The notes: generated from the sequence alone by a model not told the origin. 36,978 nt of DNA from Acidobacteriota bacterium (GCA_016213775.1 JACQZR010000107.1:1-36978); one strand, 5' to 3'. Positions 9,791-18,785 are shown, numbered from the stretch's first letter. Program-made: numbers and translations.

Positions 9791-10501
9791 TCAGCGCAAC
9801 GGCAGGGCGGTGGACTCGAGCGCCTCCTGTTCGAGAGATGTGAGAGCTGAAAAGAAGTTGAGCCCGGAACGCTGCTCGACTTCGCGAACGGAGACATTCT
9901 GGCGGCTGGCTGAGCGCTCGTTAGCGAGGATGACGGCGTAGGCGAATTTCGTCTTGCCCCGGATGGCGATCGCCACTTTGAAGGTGGCGCAGGGAACGGC
10001 GATTTGGTTGGGGCCAATGTGCTGGATGATGTCGCAATCGAAGAGGGTTCCGGTGAGGATGATGAGCATGTCGGAGTGCGCTGCGAGTTTGCGGATGTCG
10101 TTTTCGATTTTGCGCCAGGCCGACATATTCAGTTCCGGGAGTTGCGGGACGGCGTTGGAGAGGTAGTAGGATTCGCGGAGGGCGTTGGGGGATGAGGCTA
10201 GGTCACGGGCTGGGACGAGGTGGCTGCGGTGGAAACCCGAATTGCGATAGTCAGCGTCAGAAGCGGATGAGGCGAGATCGGGGTCACGGCGGAAGTGCCT
10301 GCGTGGGGCGGAGGAAGCGTCGAGCATGTCGGAGGTGAGTTGATAGGCGGTCCAGACGGGGACCCGGCGAGAGTTGCTGTGGCAAAGAGTGAAGGCGGTG
10401 CGGGAGGCGAGTTGTTGATCGGGGCCATCGCAGGCGGGGAGTCCGAAGCGGCCGGGTTGGGCGTTCAGGGTTTGGATTGCGAGGAGGAGGATCGTCAGCA
10501 T
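9791..10501 (-). CDS. Exported DNA/RNA non-specific endonuclease (beta-beta-alpha-Me)
   Basis: A 236-aa protein with a short signal peptide (MLTILLLAIQTLNAQ). The nuclease core shows YRNSGFHRSHLVPARDL at about residues 85-101 and LSNAVPQLPELNMSAWRKIEND at about 115-134. In the NUC1/Serratia nuclease family the first motif is normally DRGHLAPA. Here the catalytic His94 and the metal-ligand Asn (about 125) remain, but Asp and Gly are replaced (H-R-S-H). It would degrade nucleic acid outside the cytoplasm, for nutrition or turnover. It is divergent from metH and first in the minus-strand run that continues with the MDR gene. Some loss of activity is possible given the altered motif. Confidence 0.85.
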   Translation of the reverse strand: MLTILLLAIQTLNAQPGRFGLPACDGPDQQLASRTAFTLCHSNSRRVPVWTAYQLTSDMLDASSAPRRHFRRDPDLASSASDADYRNSGFHRSHLVPARDLASSPNALRESYYLSNAVPQLPELNMSAWRKIENDIRKLAAHSDMLIILTGTLFDCDIIQHIGPNQIAVPCATFKVAIAIRGKTKFAYAVILANERSASRQNVSVREVEQRSGLNFFSALTSLEQEALESTALPLR

Positions 10502-10516
10502 ACACCCATCTATCGG

Positions 10517-10531
10517 AATGTTTGAAACATT
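10517..10531. promoter_or_regulatory. Palindrome in the endonuclease-metH divergent region
   Basis: A perfect dyad, AATGTTT-g-AAACATT, lies 16 bp from the endonuclease start and 71 bp upstream of metH. Its position in a 100-bp divergent promoter region suggests an operator. The binding protein is unknown. Confidence 0.4.
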
Positions 10532-10562
10532 TCTTTACATCACTAGGTCATAAAATGAAAGG

Positions 10563-10576
10563 GCCGGATATCCGGC
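10563..10576. promoter_or_regulatory. GCCGGATATCCGGC palindrome upstream of metH
   Basis: A perfect 14-bp palindrome 26 bp before the metH ATG. A TAAAAT hexamer (10551-10556) lies just upstream and could be a -10 element, which would put the transcription start within or beside this palindrome. It could be an operator for a methionine-pathway regulator. No matching -35 was convincing. No B12 or SAM riboswitch fits in the short leader. Confidence 0.4.
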
Positions 10577-10601
10577 TATCATGGAAATAAGCTGAACATA
10601 C

Positions 10602-13600
10602 ATGACGCGAGTTCCAAACCACCCCCTGAAGCAGATCCTCGATCGTCGAATCGCCATCATCGACGGAGCGATGGGCACGACCATACGCACTTACGGAATG
10701 GCCGAGGCAGACATCCGTGGTGACCGGTTCCAAAATTCCCGCAAGGACCTGCTGAACAACGGTGACCTCTTCTCGCTCACCCAGCCGAATATGATCTGCG
10801 ACATCCACCGCCGGTTCCTGGAAGCGGGAGCAGACATCATCGAGACGAACACCTTCGGCGCCACCACCATCGCGCAGAGCGAGTTTTTTGTTGACGACCC
10901 GCGGGAACACGGTGGCCGCAAGGATCCGGCGTTCTATCAAAAGGTCATTGAGGACCGTTTTCTCAAGGATCTGGCGTGGGAGATCAACGAGCAGTCCGCG
11001 CGGCAGTGCCGCGAGTGGGCCGATCGGGTGGGGACCGCCACTGGACGCCAGAGATTCGTCGCCGGCGCCATCGGACCGCTCACGGTATCGCTATCGAATT
11101 CGCCGGATGCGGACGATCCGGGTTTCCGCGTGGTCGCCTTCGACCAGGTGAAGACCGCCTACATGGAGCAGATCCGTGCGCTCATTGCGGGCGGATCGGA
11201 TCTACTGCTGGTGGAGACGATCTTCGACTCTCTGAATGCCAAAGCCGCGCTGGTGGCCATCCGTGAGGTCTTTGATGAGGACCGCAAGGAACTGCCGGTG
11301 ATGATCTCCGCGGCAGTGGGACGTGGTGGGGAGACGATGATCTCGGCGCAGACGATCGAGGCCTACTGGAACGCAGTGAAGCACGTGAATCCGCTTTCCG
11401 TTGGACTGAACTGTTCGCTGGGTCCGGATCTGATGTACCCGTTTCTTGAGGAACTGGCCGAGAAATCAAACACTGCGGTGTCGTGCTATCCGAACGCCGG
11501 GCTGCCGAATCCGCTTTCACCGACGGGCTTCGATCTCGGACCCTCTGACATGGCTCGTTATCTGGGCGAGTTTGCGCAGGGCGGTCTGATTAATATCGCC
11601 GGTGGCTGTTGCGGCAACACGCCAGAACATATTGCGGCCATAGCCAAAGCTCTCGACGGGCGTCACCCGCGCGAGATTCCCAAAGCCGCGCCGCGGGTGA
11701 CGATCAGCGTTCCCGACGACCGGTTCCACCCGCTGCGTCTGAGCGGAAGCCAACCCTTCACACAGCAGGCCGGCGTCTTCATCATGATCGGCGAGCGGAC
11801 CAACGTCGCCGGGTCGCCCAAATTCGCCAAGCTCATCAAGCAGGGCAAGTACGAAGAAGCAGTGAGCATCGCCCGGCAGCAGGTGGAAAACGGCGCCAAC
11901 GTGATCGACATCTGCATGGATGAAGGCATGATTGACGGCGTGGCGGCGATGTCGCGCTTTCTGCAACTGCTCGCGAGCGAGCCCGAAGTGGCCAAAGTTC
12001 CGTTCATGGTGGATTCCTCCAAGTGGGAAGTGATCGAAGCAGGATTAAAGTGTCTGCAGGGAAAAGGCATCGTCAACTCGATCTCTTTGAAAGAGGGTGA
12101 AGAGAAGTTCCGCCAGAACGCGCGGACGGTGCGCAAGTACGGCGCGGCCGTGGTGGTGATGGCCTTCGACGAGCAGGGCCAGGCTGCGACGTATGAGGAC
12201 AAGATCCGCATCTGCGAACGCGCGTACCGCATCCTGGTGGAGGACATCGGCTTCCCGCCTGAGGACATCATCTTCGATCCCAACATCCTCACCGTCGCCA
12301 CCGGAATGGAGGAGCACAATAACTATGCGCTTGACTTCATCAACGCCACGCGGTGGATCAAGGCCAACCTGCCACACGCGAAAGTCAGCGGCGGCGTATC
12401 CAACATATCCTTCAGTTTCCGCGGCAACAACGCCGTTCGGGAAGCGATGCACTCGGCGTTCCTCTATCACGCCATTTCCGCGGGGATGGATATGGGAATC
12501 GTCAACGCGGGCATGCTGGAAGTCTATCAGGAGATCGAGCCCGAACTGAAAGTCCTGGTGGAGGACGTGCTGCTCAACCGCCGTCCTGATGCCACCGAGC
12601 GGCTGGTGGAACACGGCGAGATTCTGAAGGCAGCCGGAGCAGGCGCAGGCGCAACGGAAAAGAAGGCCGAAGAGTGGCGCAACGGAACGGTGGAAGAGCG
12701 CCTTTCACACGCGCTGGTGAAAGGCATCGACAATTACATCGACATCGACACCGAGGAGGCCCGGGTCAAGCTGGGACGTCCGCTGCTTGTCATCGAAGGG
12801 CCGCTGATGGCCGGCATGAGTGTGGTGGGGGATCTGTTTGGCGCCGGCAAAATGTTTCTGCCGCAGGTGGTGAAATCGGCTCGCGTGATGAAGAAGGCCG
12901 TTGCCTACCTGACGCCGTTCATGGAGGCTGAGAAAGCGGAGATGGCGGCGGCCGGGCAGGTGGTGAAGACACAGGGCAAGATCGTCTTAGCCACTGTGAA
13001 GGGCGATGTGCACGATATCGGCAAGAACATTGTCGGTGTGGTGCTGGCCTGCAACAACTACGAAGTCATCGACATGGGCGTCATGGTTCCTTGCGAGAAG
13101 ATCCTGGAACGGGCAAAGGCGGAAAATGCCGACGTGATCGGGCTCAGCGGACTGATCACGCCGTCGCTGGATGAGATGGTGCACGTGGCGCGCGAAATGG
13201 AACGGCAGAGCTTTCGACTGCCGCTACTGATCGGCGGGGCCACCACGAGCCGTGCGCATACCGCAATCAAGATCGCGCCGCACTACAGCCAGCCGGTGGT
13301 GCATGTTCTGGACGCCAGCCGCGCCGTGCCGGTGACAACGACTCTGCTCAGCGATGACGGAAAGCCCGCCTTCGTGGCGCGGCATTCGGCCGAATACGAG
13401 GCGCTTCGCAAATCGCATGCCGCACCGAAGAACCGGACGGTTTCGATTGAGACGGCGCGCGAACGGCGGACGCCGATCGAGTGGCGGGCCGAGGATATAC
13501 CGTCCCCGTCGTTCACCGGTGTTCGTGTGCTCGACGGCTTTCCGCTGGAGACGTTGCGCGAGTTCATCGACTGGTCGCCGTTCTTTCATACCTGGGGATT

Positions 13601-14435
13601 GAAGGGGATTTACCCGCGCATCCTCGAGAATGAGAATCACGGCGCGCAGGCGCGTCAACTCTATGCGGAAGGCAATGAGCTTCTGGACCAGATCATCAAT
13701 GGGAAATGGATCACGGCGCGCGGAGTGTATGGACTTTTCCCCGCCAATGCGGTGGGCGATGACGTGGAACTCTATACGGACAGCAGACGATCGCACGTAG
13801 TGGACCGCTTTCATTTTCTCCGCCAGCAGGCGAGGGAGGACGACAAGGCATGCCGGGCTCTCGCCGACTTTATCGCGCCAAGGGACAGCGGGCTCGCGGA
13901 CCATATCGGCGCGTTCGCCGTGACAGCGGGTATTGGATTGAAGGAAGTGTGTGAGCGATTTCGGGCCGAGCACGACGACTACCGCGCGATCCTGGCGGAG
14001 GCGCTGGCTGATCGGCTGGCCGAGGCGTTCGCCGAATGCCTGCATAAGAGAGTCCGCGAGGAGTGGGGTTACAGCCGCGAGGAAACGCTCAGTCCCGAGG
14101 AGTTGATTCGCGAAAGATACCGCGGCATACGGCCGGCTCCGGGCTATCCGGCGTGTCCGGATCATACCGAGAAGGGTACGGTATGGCGCCTGCTGGATGT
14201 AGAGGCGAACACGGGAATGTTGCTCACCGAGTCGTTTGCGATGTGGCCCGGATCGAGTGTGAGCGGGCTGTATTTCGCCCACCCCGAATCGCGTTACTTC
14301 GTTCTGGGAAAGATCGAACGGGATCAGATTGCCGATTATGCCGAACGCAAGCATATGACGCTTGCGGAGGTGGAACGGTGGCTCGGGCCGAATCTCAATT
14401 ACGAGCCGGCGGGCTCGCTGGCGGGCGTCGGCTGA
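10602..14435 (+). CDS. metH: Cobalamin-dependent methionine synthase
   Basis: A 1277-aa cytoplasmic enzyme that transfers a methyl group from 5-methyltetrahydrofolate through cobalamin to homocysteine. All four modules are present. The homocysteine domain has zinc ligands C271 (GLNCS) and C336/C337 (GGCCG). The pterin domain spans about 390-650 ([26 protein letters not shown]). The B12 domain spans about 690-930, with D802-x-H804 in [12 protein letters not shown] supplying the lower axial histidine. The C-terminal activation domain contains [10 protein letters not shown] and [13 protein letters not shown]. It is some 50 residues longer than E. coli MetH; about 20 form an insertion near residues 96-122 ([18 protein letters not shown]). 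It ends 7 bp from the convergent MBL gene. Confidence 0.98.
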   Translation: MTRVPNHPLKQILDRRIAIIDGAMGTTIRTYGMAEADIRGDRFQNSRKDLLNNGDLFSLTQPNMICDIHRRFLEAGADIIETNTFGATTIAQSEFFVDDPREHGGRKDPAFYQKVIEDRFLKDLAWEINEQSARQCREWADRVGTATGRQRFVAGAIGPLTVSLSNSPDADDPGFRVVAFDQVKTAYMEQIRALIAGGSDLLLVETIFDSLNAKAALVAIREVFDEDRKELPVMISAAVGRGGETMISAQTIEAYWNAVKHVNPLSVGLNCSLGPDLMYPFLEELAEKSNTAVSCYPNAGLPNPLSPTGFDLGPSDMARYLGEFAQGGLINIAGGCCGNTPEHIAAIAKALDGRHPREIPKAAPRVTISVPDDRFHPLRLSGSQPFTQQAGVFIMIGERTNVAGSPKFAKLIKQGKYEEAVSIARQQVENGANVIDICMDEGMIDGVAAMSRFLQLLASEPEVAKVPFMVDSSKWEVIEAGLKCLQGKGIVNSISLKEGEEKFRQNARTVRKYGAAVVVMAFDEQGQAATYEDKIRICERAYRILVEDIGFPPEDIIFDPNILTVATGMEEHNNYALDFINATRWIKANLPHAKVSGGVSNISFSFRGNNAVREAMHSAFLYHAISAGMDMGIVNAGMLEVYQEIEPELKVLVEDVLLNRRPDATERLVEHGEILKAAGAGAGATEKKAEEWRNGTVEERLSHALVKGIDNYIDIDTEEARVKLGRPLLVIEGPLMAGMSVVGDLFGAGKMFLPQVVKSARVMKKAVAYLTPFMEAEKAEMAAAGQVVKTQGKIVLATVKGDVHDIGKNIVGVVLACNNYEVIDMGVMVPCEKILERAKAENADVIGLSGLITPSLDEMVHVAREMERQSFRLPLLIGGATTSRAHTAIKIAPHYSQPVVHVLDASRAVPVTTTLLSDDGKPAFVARHSAEYEALRKSHAAPKNRTVSIETARERRTPIEWRAEDIPSPSFTGVRVLDGFPLETLREFIDWSPFFHTWGLKGIYPRILENENHGAQARQLYAEGNELLDQIINGKWITARGVYGLFPANAVGDDVELYTDSRRSHVVDRFHFLRQQAREDDKACRALADFIAPRDSGLADHIGAFAVTAGIGLKEVCERFRAEHDDYRAILAEALADRLAEAFAECLHKRVREEWGYSREETLSPEELIRERYRGIRPAPGYPACPDHTEKGTVWRLLDVEANTGMLLTESFAMWPGSSVSGLYFAHPESRYFVLGKIERDQIADYAERKHMTLAEVERWLGPNLNYEPAGSLAGVG

Positions 14436-14442
14436 GAGGGTC

Positions 14443-15732
14443 TTATCCGCCGAGATCCACTTCGATATAGAGTCCCTCGGGATGGCTGCGAAACGGGGTT
14501 TGGACCTTACCGGGGTCCGCATCGCTGCGGACATAGGAAACGCCGCGGGATTGGAGAGCGTTCAATATCTCGTCCTTGGGGATGAACGGCCAGCGTTTGG
14601 TATGGAGCGTAGGCACCATTCCCAGAGAGCCAGCGGGCAATACATGTTCGACAAATTCGACGGGGGTGGCGTTGTGGCTGCCGTGATGGGCCACCTTAAA
14701 GAACGACGTCTGCTCTAACAATTGACGGTGCTTCGGATTCTGCAACGCGGCTGACCACGTTCCCCATTGCGCGTCTCCGGGGAAGAGGAGCGATTGGCCC
14801 TCGACGCGGAACAGGAGCATGAGGCTGGTGCCGTTTACGGCCTTTTCGAGGGAACTGGCGATGGCGAACAGGTCGAAGTCAGTCTCTTCGCGAATGGCCT
14901 TCGCGGTTGCCTTTGGGAACTGTTTGTCCTGGCGACGCGACATGGATATACCCCGCTGAGGACGCACCTGTGCGTCCAGCAATGGGAGCCAGCGAGGGGA
15001 GGCCGCGTCCTTGTCCAGATCGGCGAGGAAGGCTTCAAAGGCGTCACGCGCATAGGAGGGGATCCCGGGAAAAGGGTCGAGTGAAGACCGCTCTCCGTCG
15101 ACGTCCACCAGCCGCAGGTAGTGTTCGCCTTCCGGAGGCATCATGTCCCGAATCACGTCCTGATTGCGCGAGGGACCGAGCACGTGCACCGCGACATCCG
15201 GCAGAGCGGGCAGGGGGAAGCTGTTCCGGTTGTCATCCACTTCCGGCAGGAAGCGGCGGCGTTTCACGTTCCGGAACCCTTCATGGACCGTCTGCATGGC
15301 CTTGGCATTGGTGAGATTGTTTTGCACCATGTCGAGTTGCGCCGCCGCCTGCAGTTTCTGAAGAACCAGGTGCAGACGTTTGGCGAGAGTACTCTGGCGG
15401 TCGCGGATAGTGCGCGCGACGGGGTCCAGCGGGTCCTCTGTCCACGGCATCCACACTTCCTCGACTTCGACCGCGGCCCATTGCGGCGACGCGAAGCCTG
15501 ACACGTGATCGCTGTGACGGTGGGTGACCACAACCGCTTCCAGACGCCCTCCGGCATCCTTGTTGAGCGTGGCGATGATGTCATCGACAATCCTGTCCAT
15601 CGGAAAAGGGCCGGGGGCGGAGTGGTGCATTCCACAGTCGATGAGGATGCGCCTGGTGACGCCGTTCGAGGAAAAGCCGAGCAGGAAGCAATCCCCGAAA
15701 CCGGTGTTGTACATGCGAATGGCAACCGGCAT
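14443..15732 (-). CDS. MBL-fold hydrolase, ComEC-like stand-alone domain
   Basis: A 429-aa metallo-beta-lactamase-fold protein without a signal peptide or membrane segments. The metal motif VVTHRHSDHVSG gives H71, H73, D75 and H76. Later come LLFPGDAQWGTW and KVAHHGSHNATP, which supply the remaining ligands and match the ComEC C-terminal hydrolase class. ComEC-type MBL domains are thought to be nucleases; stand-alone versions are mostly uncharacterised. The central 180 residues between these motifs are longer than usual. It starts 3 bp after the stop of the zinc peptidase, so the two are cotranscribed and probably translationally coupled. Confidence 0.88.
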   Translation of the reverse strand: MPVAIRMYNTGFGDCFLLGFSSNGVTRRILIDCGMHHSAPGPFPMDRIVDDIIATLNKDAGGRLEAVVVTHRHSDHVSGFASPQWAAVEVEEVWMPWTEDPLDPVARTIRDRQSTLAKRLHLVLQKLQAAAQLDMVQNNLTNAKAMQTVHEGFRNVKRRRFLPEVDDNRNSFPLPALPDVAVHVLGPSRNQDVIRDMMPPEGEHYLRLVDVDGERSSLDPFPGIPSYARDAFEAFLADLDKDAASPRWLPLLDAQVRPQRGISMSRRQDKQFPKATAKAIREETDFDLFAIASSLEKAVNGTSLMLLFRVEGQSLLFPGDAQWGTWSAALQNPKHRQLLEQTSFFKVAHHGSHNATPVEFVEHVLPAGSLGMVPTLHTKRWPFIPKDEILNALQSRGVSYVRSDADPGKVQTPFRSHPEGLYIEVDLGG

Positions 15733-15735
15733 GGG

Positions 15736-17508
15736 TCAGTGCCCCCTGCGATCAAGAGTGGAGAGGCCCAGTGCGTTTGCGAGGCGCGTTTTCTGGTACA
15801 TCTCGTCTCTCCAAATCTGGAGGGCATCCCTGGCGTCGAAGGCGCGAAGAAAGGACTGCATCTGCTGTCGGCGCGAGTCCTGCGAATGGATTGGTTTGGA
15901 AATGACGTAGCGAAGGCGGCCGTCGGACTGGACGATCACAGTGGATCCGCCGCGAAAGGCGACGCCGCCGTAGTCGGACTTTTTTCGACGGTCGTGCTGG
16001 ACGTACTGGAGGATAGCTTCCACCAGGAGTTGGCCGTCCTGCCCGATGCGGAAGGCGGGATGAATGGCAATCAACTTAGTCTGGAACTTATATGGGTCTC
16101 CGAGGCGCAGCAGGTCTGACTGGGCGGCACTGAATTTGACGGTTTGCGTGAGTTTCTTCAATGCCACTTCGTCCTGAAGGCCAGCCTTGGTGTCCTGGTC
16201 GATCGGCCAATCGCGCAGGGACGACCGGCTGGATTTGGCCGCGGCTTCTGTGAGCTGACGGGTAAGTTCCTCGATCACATCACCGGCAAGGAGGTATTCG
16301 CCGGGGGCTCGTTCCCAAAGCAGAGATTCCTCGGAAAGCGAGAACACACCCTCCGGGTAGATGCCGCGAATGCGGAAGGCTTCCACCATGTTGCGGCGGA
16401 GGCCGCTTCGATCATCGGGGTTCAGCTCGAAATCAGCAGTGACCAGGGCACGGAGAAAGTCGCCAAAAGTAATATCAACGGGAGGAAGATAGTCGAAGGC
16501 TCGCATGCACATGCGGAGGACGGAAGCGGCAATGGTGCGGGCCTCGCCGGCGAGCCGGTTGACGAGGTCGGGGTGGAGGTATCCCTCGGGGAGTCTTCCT
16601 GTGCCACCGGTGGCAATGCGAAGCAGATCCTGAATACCGGCCTGAAACGTCGTAAGAAAGGCATCGAAGATGGCCGCCACGAGGACAGCACCGCGCTCAT
16701 GAGGTTCATCCGGAAGCGTGGCATGGCGAGGCGACGCGGAATCGACTGCGCTGCGCAGGGCCGAACCTTTTCCTGTGGCGTAGCCAAACTGCGCGGCGAG
16801 TTCCAGCAGGGGAGTAGGCCGCCGCAGGTCGCCGCTTGTTTCCTGGATGGCCTGATTGAGAATGCCTGGGAAGGAGAAATGTTGAAAGATGGCGATGATG
16901 TCGGAGAACGCTTCATGAAAGGCGAGCATGTCGGGATTGGTGGGCCATTTGAAATACTGGCGCAAGCGGTCCACCACGGCATGAGTTACTTCGTGAGCGA
17001 TGATATCGTGCGAGAGGCAGCTAAATACATTTTGTCCGGGCAAATCGAGACTGGAAGCGGAGGGGGTGGCGGGGAAGTAGCCGAAGAGGACAGCATTGCG
17101 CCGCGAGGAGTAATAAGCGTTGGCGCCTTGAAAGGCGTGGGGAATTAATAACAATCGCTGGCGGCGATAGAAATAGAAGCGGCGTCCCAAGGCACGCTCG
17201 AAATTCTCAACTACTTTCATGGCCACGGCGTACACCATTTGCTGGTGGAATCGCGGCTCGGATTCGGTAGGTTCGAGGCCCCCGTTCATTAGCACTGAGG
17301 GATGTTCCAGGTCGACGGGCTCGTAGTAACAATCCCGGGCGCTATCATAATCCACAACCGCCACGCGCGACCCGACAGGTCCCGGGTTTAAGGGTTCATA
17401 GGGGACATCGACGCTGATGCGGTGCATAGGCAGCCGGCCGCGCATCGGATCGAATGCGAAGATCTTGAGGCTGCGGGATGTCGGAGTGGGGTAGAGCCGT
17501 GCCGGCAT
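15736..17508 (-). CDS. Thermolysin-like (gluzincin) zinc metallopeptidase
   Basis: A 590-aa protein with no signal peptide or membrane segment, so probably cytoplasmic. Zinc-site residues are clear: HEVTH at 172-176 (DIIAHEVTHAVVD) and the third ligand in FHEAFSDI (E199), equivalent to NEAISD of M4 peptidases. A PHERG segment about 75 residues later could supply the proton-donor histidine. Beyond about residue 350 comes a 240-aa region I do not recognise. I chose the ATG at 17508: upstream TTG codons are in frame but fall in a stem-loop (17521-17549), and conserved-looking sequence begins at RLYPTPTSRSLKIF. It is the first gene of a two-gene operon with the MBL-fold hydrolase. Confidence 0.85.
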   Translation of the reverse strand: MPARLYPTPTSRSLKIFAFDPMRGRLPMHRISVDVPYEPLNPGPVGSRVAVVDYDSARDCYYEPVDLEHPSVLMNGGLEPTESEPRFHQQMVYAVAMKVVENFERALGRRFYFYRRQRLLLIPHAFQGANAYYSSRRNAVLFGYFPATPSASSLDLPGQNVFSCLSHDIIAHEVTHAVVDRLRQYFKWPTNPDMLAFHEAFSDIIAIFQHFSFPGILNQAIQETSGDLRRPTPLLELAAQFGYATGKGSALRSAVDSASPRHATLPDEPHERGAVLVAAIFDAFLTTFQAGIQDLLRIATGGTGRLPEGYLHPDLVNRLAGEARTIAASVLRMCMRAFDYLPPVDITFGDFLRALVTADFELNPDDRSGLRRNMVEAFRIRGIYPEGVFSLSEESLLWERAPGEYLLAGDVIEELTRQLTEAAAKSSRSSLRDWPIDQDTKAGLQDEVALKKLTQTVKFSAAQSDLLRLGDPYKFQTKLIAIHPAFRIGQDGQLLVEAILQYVQHDRRKKSDYGGVAFRGGSTVIVQSDGRLRYVISKPIHSQDSRRQQMQSFLRAFDARDALQIWRDEMYQKTRLANALGLSTLDRRGH

Positions 17509-17520
17509 AGATACAGAGAG

Positions 17521-17549
17521 GCCCCAGCAGCCTTGCGGCAAACTGGGGC
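17521..17549 (-). promoter_or_regulatory. Stem-loop in the peptidase leader
   Basis: GCCCCAG pairs with CTGGGGC across a 15-nt loop, ending 12 nt upstream of the peptidase ATG. No ribosome site is evident between them, so the hairpin may control translation. Confidence 0.35.
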
Positions 17550-17557
17550 GCGCTTAG

Positions 17558-17593
17558 AAATGATTTTCGAAGAGGTTGAACCTCCAATCATTT
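17558..17593. promoter_or_regulatory. Nested dyad in peptidase leader
   Basis: An outer 8-bp helix (AAATGATT with AATCATTT) encloses an inner perfect dyad (GAGGTT-g-AACCTC). It may be an operator, an RNA hairpin in the peptidase 5' leader, or a terminator for the BON gene upstream. The T-tract is weak. Confidence 0.4.
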
Positions 17594-17606
17594 TCCTTGA
17601 GCCTCA

Positions 17607-17635
17607 AGTATTTCTGAGAATCCGGCGGAAGTCAA
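17607..17635 (-). promoter_or_regulatory. Candidate sigma70 promoter for peptidase-MBL operon
   Basis: On the minus strand TTGACT (17630-17635) is spaced 17 nt from AATACT (17607-17612). The predicted start near 17600 falls inside the palindrome CTTGAG-c-CTCAAG (17596-17608), which overlaps the -10 and is an attractive repressor site. Confidence 0.45.
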
Positions 17636-17643
17636 TGGGATTG

Positions 17644-18330
17644 TTACTTCTTCGTCTGGGCTTTCGATTTACCCATCATCTCCATCAAATGGCTGTTGGG
17701 GACGCGGAGGTTGTTGGTGACGGAGAAGACGCCGGAGACGGAGTTGGTCTGGATTTCGGCGATGGTGCTGTCGCCGGTGTTGTCGACGACGCCTTCGAGC
17801 GTGACATTGCCGTTTTTGACGATGATGTGGATGGGGTGGAACCCGAAGGGCGGGTCGTTGGTGATGCCGCCGACGCGCGAAATCCAGCTTTGGAAGAGGG
17901 GGGTGCCGCGGTTGGGGTTGTAACGGCTGAGGGTGGGATGGCGGTAAATGGCGACGTAGACGCGGGCGCGGATTTCGTCGTCGAAGCGGGACAGAGGCTG
18001 GACTTCGATCTGGTTGGTGACCTTTTCCACACCCTCGACCTTCTTCGTCACGTTTTCGGCTGAGGATTTGAGGATGGGTCGCGCGACGGAACCGCGCAGG
18101 ACAATCTCGAGGCCTTTGGGGGAGGGCTTGACATTGAACGAAATGTCGTCGAAGAGACCGTACTCGGGGAGAGTGACAATTTGGCGGCGGACTTCGTTGG
18201 CGACACGAAGGGTCATATTTTCATTGGGTTGCGGGGGGCGAGGGGCCGCCGGCTGCTGGGCCACGGCGAGTGTCGAAAAGCAAAGGCAGGCCGAGAGGAA
18301 CCTGCTGCGGGGCGATGTGTTGGGTTTCAT
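17644..18330 (-). CDS. Exported protein with two BON domains
   Basis: A 228-aa protein with an N-terminal signal (SRFLSACLCFSTLAVAQQ) and a proline-rich linker, then two BON domains at about 42-112 and 117-215. Each shows the alternating beta pattern with the conserved glycine (ISFNVKPSPKGLEIVLRGSV; IHIIVKNGNVTLEGVVDN). BON domains are associated with envelope stability and lipid binding, as in OsmY and DolP; here it would act in the periplasm or outer membrane. A ribosome site (GGAG, 7 nt before the ATG) supports the start. It stands alone, with the peptidase promoter downstream. Confidence 0.88.
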   Translation of the reverse strand: MKPNTSPRSRFLSACLCFSTLAVAQQPAAPRPPQPNENMTLRVANEVRRQIVTLPEYGLFDDISFNVKPSPKGLEIVLRGSVARPILKSSAENVTKKVEGVEKVTNQIEVQPLSRFDDEIRARVYVAIYRHPTLSRYNPNRGTPLFQSWISRVGGITNDPPFGFHPIHIIVKNGNVTLEGVVDNTGDSTIAEIQTNSVSGVFSVTNNLRVPNSHLMEMMGKSKAQTKK

Positions 18331-18586
18331 TTGCTAGCTCCAGAATCAGTGTTTTCGATATTCACTACGGTTCATATGAGGATTTGGATGAGGGAAATTC
18401 CCTGAGGACGCAAGCGTTGTTGCGAATGCGCGTAACCTCAACCGCTGCTCTATCTTAGAGCGCAAAACTACCCCCTGGCGGGAGGTTTTCCACAGGTTAT
18501 CCACAGGATTTGCTCAGGCCGGCGCGGAGTACAAGCTTCCCGGAATCAGTGGTTTGCGGGCAGAAATCGAGGGTCAGTTTTTTTAC
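18331..18586. other. Intergenic with tandem DnaA-box-like 11-mers
   Basis: No gene is visible. At 18486-18505 two direct 11-bp units, TTTTCCACAgg and TTATCCACAgg, contain DnaA boxes; the second is the perfect consensus TTATCCACA. The rest has no AT-rich unwinding element and no replication gene lies nearby. Confidence 0.5.
18486..18505 (+). promoter_or_regulatory. Two DnaA boxes, one helical turn apart
   Basis: TTTTCCACA (18486-18494) and TTATCCACA (18497-18505) are in the same orientation, 11 bp start to start. They may serve DnaA regulation or titration. A replication origin is unlikely, since only two boxes are present. Confidence 0.5.
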
Positions 18587-18615
18587 TTGACTCAACCTCT
18601 CGATCATCTTAAGAT
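18587..18615 (+). promoter_or_regulatory. Near-consensus sigma70 promoter
   Basis: TTGACT (18587-18592) and TAAGAT (18610-18615) are separated by exactly 17 nt and preceded by a T-rich run. Transcription would begin near 18622 and read into the structured leader and acyltransferase gene. Confidence 0.65.
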
Positions 18616-18621
18616 CCAAAT

Positions 18622-18743
18622 CAAACACAGGATTCTGACGGTTGCGTTGCCGTCGAATCTGATTCTCCCAATAACGTCAGCCCTGGGTAGAACCGGGGTT
18701 TGCAAGTGCTCACCCGGAGACGGGTGGGCATTTTGCGTTTTTA
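18622..18743 (+). ncRNA. Structured leader or small RNA, about 120 nt
   Basis: Between a strong promoter and an intrinsic terminator lies a compact RNA with several helices. GACGG (18637-18641) can pair with CCGTC (18650-18654). Alternatively CTGACG (18635-18640) can pair with CGTCAG (18675-18680). The two pairings exclude each other, as in a switch. Further helices are GAATC-t-GATTC (18655-18665), a CCCTGG/CCGGGG hairpin (18681-18697) and the terminator. It matches no riboswitch class I can recall. It may be a transcription attenuator for the acyltransferase gene or an independent small RNA. Confidence 0.45.
18707..18743 (+). terminator. Intrinsic terminator upstream of acyltransferase
   Basis: A 10-bp stem (TGCTCACCCG with CGGGTGGGCA, one T-G wobble) and a GAGA tetraloop are followed by TTTTgcgTTTTT. 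It lies 43 nt before the downstream start codon, a typical place for attenuation. Confidence 0.7.
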
Positions 18744-18785
18744 TTGCGCAGACGGCGCGAAGTAACCGCTCCAAGGAGGTTTGCT

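Noticed and set aside
9751-10017. N-terminal extension of the MDR enzyme
   Set aside because: The extra residues are Pro/Ser-rich shadow of the endonuclease gene; the conserved domain starts at the ATG at 9750.
13224-14534. 436-codon minus-strand frame opposite metH
   Set aside because: It lies fully antisense to the conserved B12 and activation domains of metH.
16144-17148. 334-codon plus-strand frame opposite the peptidase
   Set aside because: Antisense shadow; the zinc motifs are on the minus strand.
18486-18505. Chromosomal origin of replication
   Set aside because: Only two DnaA boxes, no AT-rich element and no dnaA, dnaN or parAB nearby.
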